Assembly (NCBI RefSeq): GCF_030253575.1
Contig: NC_080564.1
Location: forward strand, 2,958,501-3,022,500
Length of the DNA: 64,000 bases
Direction of reading: 5' to 3'
Origin: Rhododendron vialii
Lineage: Eukaryota > Streptophyta > Magnoliopsida > Ericales > Ericaceae
In this document: in pieces, positions 21,555 through 33,395 of the stretch
Position numbering within the stretch: position 1 is the first letter of the stretch
Layout: each line of letters starts with the position of its first letter
The notes under the pieces: generated by a model
What the model was told of the DNA's origin: nothing
What the model saw: the letters and a program-made list of their open reading frames with translations, nothing else
The model's database searches: none
Program-made: the position numbers and the translations under genes

Positions 21555-21855
21555 TAAAATGCGGACCTCCCTTTCCCGATTGAATTTCGATGATCCGAGC
21601 CGCTCAATGTGTTCAGAACGTGATTTTAAGGGTACTTAAAAGAAATCAGTAAAAAAAATGACCGGGAAGAGCTTCATCCGAGCAGTTTTTGTTTGTTTTT
21701 TATCGAACGGTTCAAACAAAAACTGCTCGGATAAAGCCCTTCCCGGTCATTTTTTTTTGCTGATTTTTCGCAAATATCCTTAAAATCACGTTCTGAACAC
21801 ATTGAGCGGCTCGGATCATCGAAATTCGATCGAAAAATGAGGAAGTCTGCATTCT
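21555..21855. mobile_element. Foldback MITE
   Basis: About 300-bp near-perfect hairpin, centre about 21700. The left arm AATGCGGACCTCCC...CGATGATCCGAGCCGCTCA mirrors the right arm ending in GTCTGCATT. Inner arms include AAAAACTGCTCGGAT and AATGACCGGGAAG. It shares the GATGATCCGAGCCGCTCA core with the element at 3106-3480 although the ends differ. Lies immediately beside the (TA)n repeat. Confidence 0.75.
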
Positions 21856-21905
21856 AACTAACTAAAATAAGAACTCTCTTGTTTGAGACTGACTATATAT
21901 ATATA

Positions 21906-21908
<3 letters not shown>

Positions 21909-21942
<34 letters not shown>
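21909..21942. repeat. (GA)n microsatellite
   Basis: About 17 GA dinucleotides just after a short (TA)n run (21893-21908). Confidence 0.95.
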
Positions 21943-21945
<3 letters not shown>

Positions 21946-21952
21946 TGGGAAG

Positions 21953-22031
21953 TGGTATATGCTGTGGTGGGCAGGGCTTGGGCACTCCTTCTGGTATATG
22001 CTATGGTGGGCAGGGCTTGGGCACTCCTTCT
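21953..22031. repeat. 39-bp tandem duplication
   Basis: GGTATATGCTGTGGTGGGCA and following bases are repeated once head-to-tail with one difference (GCTGTGG versus GCTATGG). It makes a short repetitive reading frame, but nothing supports coding. Confidence 0.9.
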
Positions 22032-22460
22032 AACGATTGGATTGAAGGTACCACATGTACTCATGTTACATTGCTGTTTCGTACTGATTAACGTTAATTT
22101 GTATTAGTGAGTTGTTTCATCATTGTCCCTTACTACCTCAAATAAGGGTTGGGATTTAGTATCTCTCAAAATAAAATAGGTTTGTTTTTGGGTGTTTTAT
22201 CAAATATCTTCCTTCTTCCTTTGAAAGCTTCTATATTTAGAGTTGAGAAAAAAATTATATAAACCGATTGTGTAAACATTTATTTTCTCCAAATTAATTA
22301 TATTATCCGCGTCATCAAAACAACGGTCTGCGATGGTGCTGGTCCATGTACCCGTTCAGGTGCACCTGTTGGGTGTGGGCGGTGACGGCACTGGTTGGAT
22401 CCGCACCGTAGGATCTTATCTAACTGTCACTGATTACTGGGTGCAATCTAGGGACATGAC

Positions 22461-23028
22461 TAAGGCTGCAAATGAACCAAGCCGCTCGCGGCTCGGCTCG
22501 TTAGTGGCTCGTTCAAGCTCGGCTCGGAAGTTAAACGAACGAGCTCGAGTCGATTTTTTCAGCGCGTTTTGTAAACGAGCCTAGCTCGAGCTAGGATAAG
22601 CTCGGCTCGAGTCGGCTCGCGAGCCGGGGTATATATACTTAAGTTTAGGATTTTTATTGTTATTTCATAATTTGTTCTTTCCGTTTTCACTTTCTAGTCA
22701 ACCAAGGGAAGCGAGAGCACACGCATATCAGTACACCCCCACTCGATAGGAAAATGAAAGATATATACCTTCACAATCAAAATATTTTTGGTTATATTAG
22801 GCCTATGCGAGGATATATATACATTTTTCGTTGGTTCGTTAAGGCTCGTGAACAAGCTCGAGCTCGAGTCAAGCCAAAGCTTGCTCGGCTCGAGCTCGAC
22901 TCGTTAAGTTTTCACTGAGCTCAAGCTCGTGTTCGTTAAAAACTTAATAATCGAGCTTGAGCTCGTGTTCGTTAAAAACTTAATAAACAAGCTTGAACAC
23001 CATAAAGCTCGGCTCGTTTGCAGCCCTA
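22461..23028. mobile_element. hAT-type non-autonomous element with perfect 8-bp target duplication
   Basis: 568 bp. Ends TAAGGCTGCAAATGAACC and GGCTCGTTTGCAGCCCTA are imperfect inverted repeats. The 8-mer GACATGAC flanks both sides (22453-22460 and 23029-23036). The interior is dominated by GAGCTCGAGC/GGCTCGTTAA words of both orientations and has no transposase. An 8-bp target duplication with a short terminal inverted repeat is the hAT signature. The elements at 14100-14380 and 15401-15725 are relatives. Confidence 0.85.
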
Positions 23029-23036
23029 GACATGAC

Positions 23037-24094
23037 CCAATCCGTCTGTAAACCATAATTCCAGAAACTCTCCCTTTGCTTTCTGTGCTGTTATTCCGTT
23101 ATTTGGCAAAATTAACGGTTCTTTTTTTCTTTTAGGCTCGCAGTATTCTGTCTATCCTTCGTTCGTGTGGAGGTAGGCTGAAGATCATTTGATCCAGCTT
23201 CGTTTTATCCTCAAAACATATTCGCTGCAACCCAGTGCACACTAATTGGTGGGGGCAAATACACTTTTCAGAAAGCGACATTGTAACGTGAATCAAAGCG
23301 GATTCCGTCAAATTGTTCAAGCTCAAGAAGGCTATAGATTTTGAAGGCTCTAGACTTAATTTACACCAGCCAAAACCAAACGAAATGGTCCATGACTGTA
23401 TTAAATCTCGTGCTTGATAACATTGAAGATCTTGCATTAATGGAATTTTGGAAGTGCATAAAGTTTGGCAACCTAGCTCATTTCACCTCCTGCAAAGTCA
23501 AAATCACTCGGCTAGTTATGAAGTAATCTTTCCACTAGTCCACCTTTTGCAGCCAATTTCTGTTGTGTGAAAACAGGTTGCATAGGCAAGTACATCTTTT
23601 GGGAACCATTGCCCCAATGGGACCTTTGGAAGGAATCTCCAGAACATCGATAGAATCGTTGCTATCTCGGGTTTTACTTCTCAACATGTTGCTTTTTCAT
23701 GTTCATGAGTACTGCATTATATTTTCTTCATTCATCTCCGGAAACTTTGACTGCGTAGTTGTATTGGTTTTTTCACTTGTAGTAGTTGCATGGTTTTTTT
23801 CAGGTCACCCTACGCGGGCCTAATGAATCCCTAACCTGGTCTATCTACAAGCGCGGGGTGGATCCCGTTATAGTGTATAAATCGTGGGCGGTTGCTGGAT
23901 TGTGATAACGAGGTATAAGTTTTGTGTTCAAATTATTTGTCTTCGATGGCAGCTTATTTCGTTGGCTAATTGATTGCGGATGTATGGCTATATATCATTC
24001 AATTGGCTCTCCCCACTTTAACCTGGACCTCTCTAACCTGTATTAGGAGCTCCCTACATTGCATTGCTCTTGCATTCATTACTGTTTCTGTTAC
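23037..24094. other. Gene-free interval upstream of the P450
   Basis: Contains moderately long frames on both strands (for example 23132-23437 minus, 23563-23823 plus) with no recognisable domain, and no splice-linked coding continuity was found. Function unknown; it may hold remnants of an older gene. Confidence 0.35.
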
Positions 24095-24100
24095 TATATA
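24095..24100 (+). promoter_or_regulatory. Candidate TATA box of the CYP87 gene
   Basis: ACTATATAGAGG lies 44 bp before the start codon, which would place transcription start close to the ATG. Position is plausible; no other evidence. Confidence 0.4.
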
Positions 24101-24143
24101 GAGGTTTAACCCTCATTTTCTTCGCTTACTATCAAACTGAAAA

Positions 24144-27100
24144 ATGATCCTGGGGTACTTTGGCGCATGCTTCATAGCCTTGGTTACCATAGCCATCTTC
24201 CATTTCATCCGTAAATGGAGGAATCCAACATGCATCAATGGAAGGCTCCCTCCTGGTTCCATGGGCTTGCCCCTAATTGGAGAGACAATTCAGTTTCTCA
24301 TCCCTAGCAAGTCCATGGACGTTCCATCTTTCATCAGTAAGAGGATAAAAAAGTAAGTATTTCCTTTCTTAGGCTTTGCGGCTAATCTAGTAGGATGGCG
24401 AGAAAAAGGCCATAGGTTAGCGAAGTGGAGATTTGAGACGTATTTCGTGGTTTTAAGAAACGTAGGGCAAGGATTTAAATCTCATAGGGATCTGGATCTT
24501 GGAGTCACCACAGGGCTCATGCTCGCTATGTTACACAGTGTCGGACACTCGCATTTGGGTAAGTTGTGAAGTACTGCGTGTCTGATACTTTTAGTTAGAT
24601 ATTCGCCTAGAAAGCCATTTCTAGCCTCCTATGTTTACTATAGGCGTTATAAACTCTCATACTATCTATGAAATGGTATATTGTAAACATATTTTATGTA
24701 AAAAACCTAATAGCAGAAAATAAGAATGTTTTACAGTGTTACCGTGTCTTTGACATGAGAATTGAGATGAATCCAACACTTCGACCCATACCCACAACCG
24801 ATTCGCATGACATCAATACATCGATGGCAAGAAATTAAAAATAAGTGTGGGACAGGAGGATTGCATATCCACAGTGCGTTAGTCAGGAGACACTGGGACA
24901 AACGCTTAGATAGCGCTACCGAAACATAGAAATAAAAGGCGAGAAAAGTTGTATTATGACTACTTATTCTCATTTTTCTTCTCATTCTTGTTTCTCAAAT
25001 AGATATGGACCAGTGTTTCGGACTAGCTTGGTGGGTCGACCAGTTGTGGTGTCGTCTGACCCTGATTTCAACCATTACATCCTTCAACAAGAGGGGAGGT
25101 TGGTGGAATTTTGGTACATGGACTCCTTTGCTAAGCTATGTGGACAAATGGATGATGGTTTGCCTGTTACTGCGTTCGGGTTAATCCACAAATACATAAG
25201 GAACCTTATTTTGAATCACTTCGGACCAGAAGTCCTCAAAGAAAAGTTGCTTCCTGAGTTGGAAGAATTGTGGGTACGGGCCCTTCAAAATTGGAAGGCA
25301 TGTGACTGCGTGGAAGTTAAACAATCAACTTCAGCGGTTTGTACACCACCTCTCATACTATTCTCCAAAACTCATTCCTAGAATAGTTTGTTCAGCACTA
25401 CACCCGAAAAATGAGATGTATGGTGTAGATTCATAAGTTGAGGTGATGTGAGCACCACTAACAATGAATCAAAGTCCATTGATTCTACTTTTTGGGTACT
25501 TTTCTACAGATATAGTATTGTGGTTATAATCTCACTTTAGAACAGCGATGCTATAAACTGGGAAGCATACCAAGAGAAATAGCCACTCACTCACTTTGAT
25601 GTTGTAGATGCAACTTTTGCACGGTAGAGAAATAGCCACTCACTCACTTTGATGTTGTAGATGCAACTTTTGCACGGTGTTTTATGTTTCTTCGCTACTT
25701 TTTGTAGGCATATTTCATTGTTCCTTCCTGCCTCTATACTTCTATCTTTTCTCTACACAAATTGCAACCATTTTTTCCGAACAAGTTCATGCAAAACGGA
25801 TAGCTGAAGCGTAAATATGCATGCCCAAAATGGAGAAACTTGTTAGTGTAGCCTAGATTGATTCTAGAAGTGGGAACACTATTTAAGAGTTGGATTTGGA
25901 CCATGTATTGTTTTCTGTATGGGTTCCTTGGGCATCTTAACGTGAAAGTGGATATTGGATTACCCATATATCATGAACCCAAGTTTGACCAATTTTTTTA
26001 TTTATTTTTGCAGATGATGTTTGATCTGACTGCAAAAGCTCTATTTGGCTATGAACCTGATAAATCTGGTGAAGACATGGGCAAAAACCTAACTAACTTT
26101 TTGGAGGGAGTAATGTCTGTTCCTTTGAACGTTCCTGGCACTGCCTTCCACAGATGCATGCAGGTAATTCGAGAAGCTTTCACAAACTTGAGTATGCATT
26201 TGTTCTACATGTCATTGATTCTACAGTATTGGTACCTACTCACAACTTTTACCCGTTAAATTACCGGGCAAGTGCAACCTATGGACAAGACTCATATAGG
26301 ATGTGGCCCGGCAGCCTGCATCATCCGACTTTGAATTTGCACCTTACATCATATTTCCTAGGCATTTTTCTGGGTATAAACTCTGGGTGCATATTGTTTT
26401 TGAAAGATCATAAAATGCAAAAACGACATGCACAGAAGAATCGATGTGTGGCAGATTCATTCTAGAGGTGTTTTTTGCTACACCTAAATCTTGACTACTC
26501 TTTCTCTTTTCTGTCAATTCTCTTAAACATTTCTTTGTTGCTATCTTTTTCATCTCCGGAACCCTGCTTTATTAACTTTTTGACTTCTAAGAATTAATTT
26601 TGAGCCTTTTATTTTTAAGAAGATGCCATTGCCACATCATTTTGATTGTATTTTCTTGTGAGAATAGAGATTTTATTTTCTTCGTGCAGGGACAAAAGAA
26701 ACTGCTAAAACTGGTAAACAACGTGATTCAAGAAAGAAGAGCGCACCCGGAAAAACGTAGAGGAGACTTCCTTGATCAGATATTAGATGACATGAAGCAC
26801 CAGACATTCTTAACTAATAACAGTGTTCCGATCATAACATTTGGACTTCTACTTGGTACCGTCGAGACAGTGTCTTCCACTATAACTTTAACCATTAAGT
26901 TGCTCATCGAACACCCTCTTGTTGTTGAGGAACTGATGGTACGTATTTGCCAAATTTCCATACAGTTTAACGTGCACAAACTTGGCTTGTGGGGTTGAAA
27001 GTTTAACATCAACCCGTATTTTATCAGAGGGAACATGAGGAAATTCTAAATAGAAGAGAAAACCGAGAAGCTAGGATCACATGGGATGAATATAAATCCA

Positions 27101-28819
27101 TGACCTTTACCATGCAAGTGAGTCCGAAACATGGCAATCCCTTTCTTTCTTTCGTTTTTTTTGATGGATAAGGCCTTCTTCCCATTCAGGTTGAAGGACT
27201 TTCTTGCTCACCCTGTACGTTGGAGATTTAGCGCTATTGCCCATTATCATGCAAATTTAAGTGTGAAGCATAGCTCTAAGTCTTCCACGTACTGGGAAGA
27301 AGATAAAGTTGGCCCATGCAAAGATCTTGATGCACTATCTCCCTTAACAGGAGATTTTTGCAGCTCTGGCAAGAGACACGTCCTGCTTTTCTTTGTAGCT
27401 TGCCTTGTACTAACTTGTTATGCGAAAGTTTAGGTTATTCAAGAGTCACTGAGGCTGGGCAATATTGCACCAGGAATTCTAAGAAGAGCAATCGGGGATA
27501 TAGAAGTAAATGGTATTCCTTTATCTGACTAGCCTTATTTCAAGTTACTAGTATCACTTCATTCTTTCCACTAGTTAACTAATCCTGGAATATTTCACAG
27601 GTTATACAATTCCAAAAGGGTGGACAATTTTTTCTGTTCCTGTGGCTATTCATTTGAACCCAGAGACATACAAAGATCCCCTTTCCTTCAACCCATGGCG
27701 TTGGAAGGTAATGCGTACCATAGTCACCACAAAACTTGCTTTTCCGGAAACGTGTCACATAACGGAGATTAAACTCGTGAAATTTGCAATCTAGCTTCTG
27801 TCGCATCAACTGGACATTTTATCAAGCTTTTTTTTCCTGAGAGGGTCAATGGGTCCCAGACTCCCAGTGTTGTAGGGCTCGATTGACCTCTCACAAAATA
27901 TTGCACCGGATGTCCAGTTGATAACAGAGTAGGAGCCTAATCCTGGAATATTCGTTCTGAAGTCCTGGAGAACCTAACACAGCCCATCTAATGTTGACTT
28001 GGGAATTTATTTGTTTATATGTTTTGAATAGCTTTGACTCTTATTGTTCCAAATTCGTTGGACAACAGGATTTGGGATTTAGCGCGACGCAAAAAAATTT
28101 CACACCCTTCGGTGGAGGATCAAGGCAATGTGCTGGAGCTGAATTTAGCAAACTCTTATTGGCTCTGTGTATCCATGAACTGGTCACCAAGTACAGGTAA
28201 TTTTTTTGTTCTAAGATGCTAGAGTGATTTTAAAATAGTGGATAACAAAAAGTGAAATATTGTCGATTTAATTTACATGCTCGAGACGATAAAGTAAGAT
28301 AGCTTTGCCAGTTATTTTTAAGGAAAGGATTGTTACGTACTAAAGAGGGAATCAAAACCGAATTTTAAGGTAAGTCTAGATTGTACTTGTCACTGTGAAA
28401 TCATATTTGGTTACGACGGGAAAGTTAAAATGGTTTATAAGGTAAGGCCCACCAGCTACTGTAAAACTCCTCAAAGACATTCATACACCTGCAAAACAAA
28501 AACAACTACAAAAGGCGTACCCATGTATCCCCAATGGATGGGGGTATAGGTGCGAAGGACCGTAGATAGACTTAACTTTGGCAATGCATGCGCAAAGTGG
28601 CTAGTCTCAAAAAGTTTACCGCTGAAATAGCAGCCCCCTATACCTCTGAATCCATGGAACTCAAGGGACATTATTGTTATGATACATATTATAACACACT
28701 GGCAATTTATGAGATTCAATTTTGGCAGGTGGACTAAAGTCAAGGGAGGAGAAATCGTTCGGTCTCCTGCTTTAACTTTTGGCAATGGTTACTACATTAA
28801 GGTCACAGATAAGTTCTAA
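24144..28819 (+). CDS. CYP87: Cytochrome P450, CYP87 family
   Basis: Membrane-anchored haem monooxygenase. CYP87 enzymes of other plants act on triterpenes and sterols; the substrate here is unknown. Nine exons: 24144-24352, 25003-25336, 26014-26163, 26690-26938, 27028-27117, 27434-27512, 27601-27707, 28069-28196, 28729-28819; all GT-AG and in phase; 478 residues. Residues 2-22 form an N-terminal membrane anchor, then the proline-rich hinge (RLPPGSMGLPLIGET). The I-helix region reads LLGTVETVSSTITL, lacking the usual acid-threonine pair, as in CYP87 relatives that have F.SFETTS. ESLR gives the K-helix ExxR, NPWRWK the PERF-like segment and FTPFGGGSRQCAGAEF the haem loop with the cysteine ligand. 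Segments such as YGPVFRTSLVGRPVV, MMFDLTAKALFGY and GYTIPKGW follow CYP87A proteins. Apparently functional. Confidence 0.92.
24353..25002 (+). other. CYP87 intron 1
   Basis: 650-bp GT-AG intron, AT-rich. No element recognised. Confidence 0.6.
25575..25678 (+). repeat. 52-bp tandem duplication in CYP87 intron 2
   Basis: GAGAAATAGCCACTCACTCA and following bases occur twice in a row (25575-25626 and 25627-25678), apparently identical or nearly so. The rest of the 677-bp intron (25337-26013) holds nothing recognised. Confidence 0.9.
26164..26689 (+). other. CYP87 intron 3
   Basis: 526-bp GT-AG intron with no recognised element. CYP87 introns 5 (27118-27433), 7 (27708-28068) and 8 (28197-28728) also exceed 300 bp and contain nothing recognised. 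Confidence 0.6.
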
Positions 28820-29317
28820 TGGCAACAATAGGGAGATATACAGATTGCTACTGCAATGGAGAAGATATTGTTGTTCGGCTTCCGTGATTCTATATGTGTG
28901 TGTAGTTTTCTAGCTACTTGACAACTTGGTATGAATAATTGGAACCTTTGTAGCTACTTGACAACTTGGTATAAATAATTGGAACCTTAGATGTATACAG
29001 GAGGGTGCTTAACTTCTGCATCTAAATGTGGTATGGTATTTGGCTGAAATGCATTTGATTGTTTATTTGTCACTGTGAAACCAATATTGTCATATGAGAT
29101 GAACATGAACCAGTAAAATAGGGGGGGAAACTGTAAAAGAAACAACCCAAATGAACTGAAAGAACTGATCTGAGACTAGAGGACTAATCTTATATAAGCA
29201 TAGGCGATTATGTGACAGTAGTTCCCTACTTCCTTACGCAATACTTAGGCCAATGTGGAGCGAAATCAATTGTTTCAAAGTGTTAAATAAGGAGGAAATA
29301 AGATAGGGATACATTAT
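28820..29317. other. Convergent intergenic spacer, CYP87 to SSL-A
   Basis: Holds the CYP87 3' UTR and, from the other side, the SSL-A 3' UTR. A 40-bp tandem duplication (TAGCTACTTGACAACTTGGT and following bases) lies at 28911-28988. Confidence 0.6.
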
Positions 29318-32300
29318 TCAAGACTTCATCACGGTACCAGATACAGCAGGGTGTTGCGTCAGATTGAGGCGGATTACGTAAGGTTTAGGTAGAGAGACGC
29401 AGTATAAATGGTCCCTGACCTTTATCCCACCGGTTATCAGTGTCAATGCGGGGTCATAGCAGTACGCAAGTGGTTTTCCTTCCAAATCAATGGCCAAAAC
29501 CCCAGAGTTTATCTTCATATCGGGTGTTCCTATGTGTTTCTCCATGATTGCCAAAACCTTTCTGATGAAAGGGTATCTCTGTGCTAGATCAAAAGCAACT
29601 GTAAGTCCCTGCAAAAATATGCACAAAACACGGCGATTTACCATGAGTACGTATAGTCTTACTTATCCACATTCATTCCAAATTTAATGTTACAGTTCCA
29701 ATCGGTTATGCCTCCAGAAGATTAGAGTGGTGGATTGGAAAGGACAAGTAATCTGTGACACATGATTTGCATGCAGGACGTTCAAGTATTCACAAGGTTT
29801 TTAAAGATTGATAGGATAGTATCGTTCGGTATCAATCAGGTGTTTGGCCTCTCAGTACCGACACCTTCCAGTACTATCAGTAAGAATGAAAATCTCGCCT
29901 ATAGCCAATTTAGTGGTACTTTTCGACACAAACTCAATTCACAACCCCATTAATGGATGATTCGGAAGCTCTTTTTGAGCACTGGCGTGGCCTCTATGTG
30001 GCAAGTGAAGTCACTAGACATTGCTTAGTCATTTAGTTTCAAATCAAACGAAACCAAATCAAACCAATCCGAGAAAAGGAGCCAATGGTTACCACACAAC
30101 ATACCGCAAATGAAATGCATACTGTAAATCAAAAGAAAAAAAAGAAGTGATTACCAAGGCTAATCCAATCCAGTATTGGCCTTCTCCATCGTAGTGTATG
30201 TTGTCAGGAGTCCCAGGCAAATTATCAATGAAAATATCGACAGAGCCTTTCTTTTCGCCTTGAATGTAGTACCTTTTACACCTCCTCCTGCAATTTTAAC
30301 TGATTAGATTCAATTGAGAAGCTGGAAAATTCAAACATGTTTGGAACTGTTTCTTTTCTGGGTTTGGCTTTCCATGTTTTTCTTTTTTCTGAGAAGTTTA
30401 TGAAAAATTCAATCGAAACAATACCCATTGCTTTTTCATAGGAGCTAGGCCCCTGTAGTGCAAATGGACCAAGGAATTATCGTGCGCTTAGGTGAGGTCT
30501 TTCGAGCTATCATCATCACGATCCGAACTAATCATTTTATAGAATTTTTTGAGCACTTTATTTGCATTAAAAAATCAGGATTATCGAGTATTTATAATCA
30601 CATGAACGAGAGAGATTTGTTTTACAGTTTATTCTCTAAATCATACTACTAACCATTAATTTGTTTTTAAAAAAAAAAAAAAACTAATTAATTTTTTTTG
30701 GTACAAATAAATCTTTCGGCAAAGCCAAGCTTTGTAAATGAATAATTCATATTGTGGTGATGATATCTCCTAGGTCCCTTGTGAGGCTTACTATACTTCT
30801 GTAGTGTGTTGCTGCACTAAAGTTCCAAGTCTTTTTTTTTTTTAATATCCTGGAAAAGTAAAAACAATCTTTTGGTGATTTTTGAAAAGAGTTTTTCCTC
30901 AATAATTACTACTAGTTGCTAAAAAAGTTTTTTTTTTTTTTTTCTTCTTCCTGTTTTTGATTTTTTAACAAAGCTAAAATATACTTACTATACCCAAAAC
31001 GAAAGACAAGGAGAGAATTATAACCTACATAGGGGATTCACAGAAGATTACAAACTGTTGATCTGGTGAGACTGCAACTCCATTAGCAAAGTAGAGATCT
31101 CTCACCAAAACTTGGGTCTGCTTAGTTAAGGGATCATAGCTCATGAATCTGCCATAAGGTCTGCCCTCCAACATGTCCCATGTCGTCTCTTTTATGTCAT
31201 ATTTGCTTGATGCATCCGTAAAATACACTACTCCTTCACTCGTAACATCAACACCGTTGGTTAACTTGAATTCCGCGCCCTCAGCCTCGTGTGTCAACAC
31301 TTCAAGCTTGCTGTCTTCGGTCACTCTCAGCAGCCCCTGCCAGAAAGAGAGATCATATGCTTATATATATATGCTCAAGATGGACCCATCAAGTTGCACT
31401 ACCAATGTTGCCCATCAGCAACACCAAAATATTGAAGAACTAAAAGATAAATTTTAGAGTTCATCTTCAGAAAATCGGAGTGTAAACTGGCTCAAAAGGA
31501 GCGCTAGATATATGCGTAACACATATAAGCCGAACGTTGTTTTCGGAGAGCTAGGCAGATTTAATTTCTTTTAGCTCGAAATAGTTACTATTCCTAGTTT
31601 CCAACCATTCTTCCTCCTCCTTGCTTGCGTTTCAAAACTTTCCATTGACAATTGCAAAGTTGATTTTTCTCGATGTGATATATGAAAGCTATAACCTTTG
31701 AATTTGTAATTTCCCCATCTAACACTTGGACCAGCTCCATCTCAGATAGTATTATTTTATTTTATTTTGAAAATATGGGCTCACCACCTGGCCAGTTGAA
31801 TAATCATATCTGTGTCGATATGTTTTCCATAGATAACCTTAACTAGACCGAAAACATTTTTTCAGTAATCTTACCTAATCTTAACTAGACCGGTTGACAT
31901 TTTCATATTCACTTCTGGCTCACTTTGATGATCGTAACCCTTCTTTGTATAATAGAACTCATCGAGAAATTTAATCGTGCTTATCGACAATCATACTGGC
32001 TGACTGAACACCGGTCAATGTGATTTTAGAACACATGCATATTATTTTTTTCTAAGCAAAAAGAATTTATTAATCTTTATAAAAGATTACAAAGATTAAA
32101 AGGATCAAAGTATACCGACAGAAAACCATCCAAGATCTAAAAGAAAACAAGACTCCAACGCGAAAAACAAAAATCAGACGAGACCGACCTGAAAACACCA
32201 TGACCTAGCAAGTAGAAACGAAAATCATATGCATATATTATTAAGAAAAAAGAACTTTGAATTCGGAATTTCGTAATGGAAGATAGACATGATCCTATCC

Positions 32301-32869
32301 TTGGATAAATTTCTCAACAAGCTCCATAAAACGAACACGAAAATACCAATAATGGAAGGGTCCAGTTCTGTCTCATGAAAAAAATACTGATAACAATTAA
32401 ATTTTTTTTTTGGTAAGTAAAATAAAAATAATTAATATTATCCAACCTTAACGGCGTCAGCAACGATAACTTCGTTGTCACGTCCCAGAACGAGTCCCAG
32501 AGGCCTGCCACCAGTGTTAACCCAGTTCTCTGCAACCGAGTCCGCTGCAGACTCGTTCACTGTGACTCGCTTGATCCAACCATCACTACAACCCGTGTAT
32601 ATAACTCCCAACTTCGGGTCGTAAGCAAGGTCTTCGGGTTCCAACAATTCCCCGACCCCGACCCGCTCCGCCTCTTCAAGCAAACGTGGGTTTTGCAACG
32701 GGACGAAAACGGGCTGACCCGAGAACTCATGGGTGGGGAAAGGAGCCGGGTCGAACGAGTCGAGCCGGTAGAGAATAGCTGCGGCTAGTACAGGGAGAAG
32801 AAGGGATAGTAGAAAGGTGTTGGAGCATATGACGGTTTTGCTCATCCGAGTTGGGCTTGACTCGGGCAT
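29318..32869 (-). CDS. Strictosidine synthase-like protein, copy A
   Basis: Member of the SSL/APMAP family: a six-bladed beta-propeller with an N-terminal membrane anchor, entering the secretory pathway. True strictosidine synthase activity is not expected; plant SSLs of this type are mostly stress-induced and of unknown substrate. Four exons: 32869-32447, 31336-31029, 30287-30155, 29608-29318; GT-AG, in phase; 384 residues. Residues about 17-35 are hydrophobic (FLLSLLLPVLAAAILY), then [16 protein letters not shown]. Landmarks: GPEDLAYDP-type segment (here [19 protein letters not shown]), a possible N-glycosylation site [33 protein letters not shown]-type segment, [27 protein letters not shown], and a C-terminal HLYCVSLPKPYVIRLNL. 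It is the most diverged intact copy of the local array and shows no damage. Confidence 0.92.
31337..32446 (-). other. SSL-A intron 1
   Basis: 1110-bp intron carrying a short LINE 3' fragment at 32043-32228. SSL-A introns 2 (30288-31028) and 3 (29609-30154) hold only poly-A/T runs. Confidence 0.7.
32043..32228 (-). mobile_element. 5'-truncated LINE 3' end
   Basis: Minus strand ends in AATAAATTCTTTTTGCTTAG followed by an A run, typical of plant LINE tails. ATGCATAT flanks it at 32035-32042 and 32229-32236, consistent with a target duplication. Only about 185 bp, non-coding. Confidence 0.6.
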
Positions 32870-32910
32870 TTTGGTTGTGTTACAATGGCTGAGTCAACGT
32901 TGTGCAGGGA

Positions 32911-32919
32911 ATATATATA
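32911..32919 (-). promoter_or_regulatory. Candidate TATA box of SSL-A
   Basis: TATATATAT on the minus strand about 42-50 bp upstream of the SSL-A start codon. Position plausible; no other evidence. Confidence 0.4.
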
Positions 32920-33395
32920 CAAACGAAAATTCTAAAATTAGCCCAATGGACTGACGATAGTAGGTGTGTGAATGTGTATTAAAGGATATAAAAAGTGCAC
33001 AAAAATACGTATTTTTCTTGTCTTTTAATGTATTTATCGTCAGCCCAGTGGACTGACAATAGCAAGACCGATATATAAATTATGGTTGGGAGTGTTGCTT
33101 TTTGAGAGCTAGATAATAGATATAGAGAAAAGTCTCCGATATACATTTTTTAAAAAAGGTGTGTCATATGCATCTATTTGATAATTCATTCATAATATTT
33201 TAGTGTGTTTTGTAACTTTTATTATAGAATTCATAACTTTTCAACAATAAAATTCGTAATATTTTTATTATGATTCATAACTTTGAAGGGCCTATTTATG
33301 CTTGAGATCATGACAGTTTTACATACAATTAACGCCAATAGGCTTTTATCTTTTCTTTTCTAAGAGTAGTTGTAACTTGTAATCATTCACTCGAC
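32920..33395. other. Upstream spacer of SSL-A
   Basis: A weak inverted pair (CAATGGACTGACGATAG at about 32942 and TATCGTCAGCCCAGTGGACT at about 33035) suggests a small decayed foldback. Otherwise nothing recognised. Confidence 0.35.

Noticed and set aside
21879-22107. Reading frames with a repeated glycine-rich or Ala-Trp motif (GICxGGQGLGTPS type)
   Set aside because: They arise from a (GA)n repeat and a 39-bp tandem duplication; no start context, splice partners or family resemblance.
23132-23823. Frames upstream of the P450 considered as a resistance-gene or other gene remnant
   Set aside because: No motif could be recognised with confidence on either strand, and the frames do not connect through splice sites.
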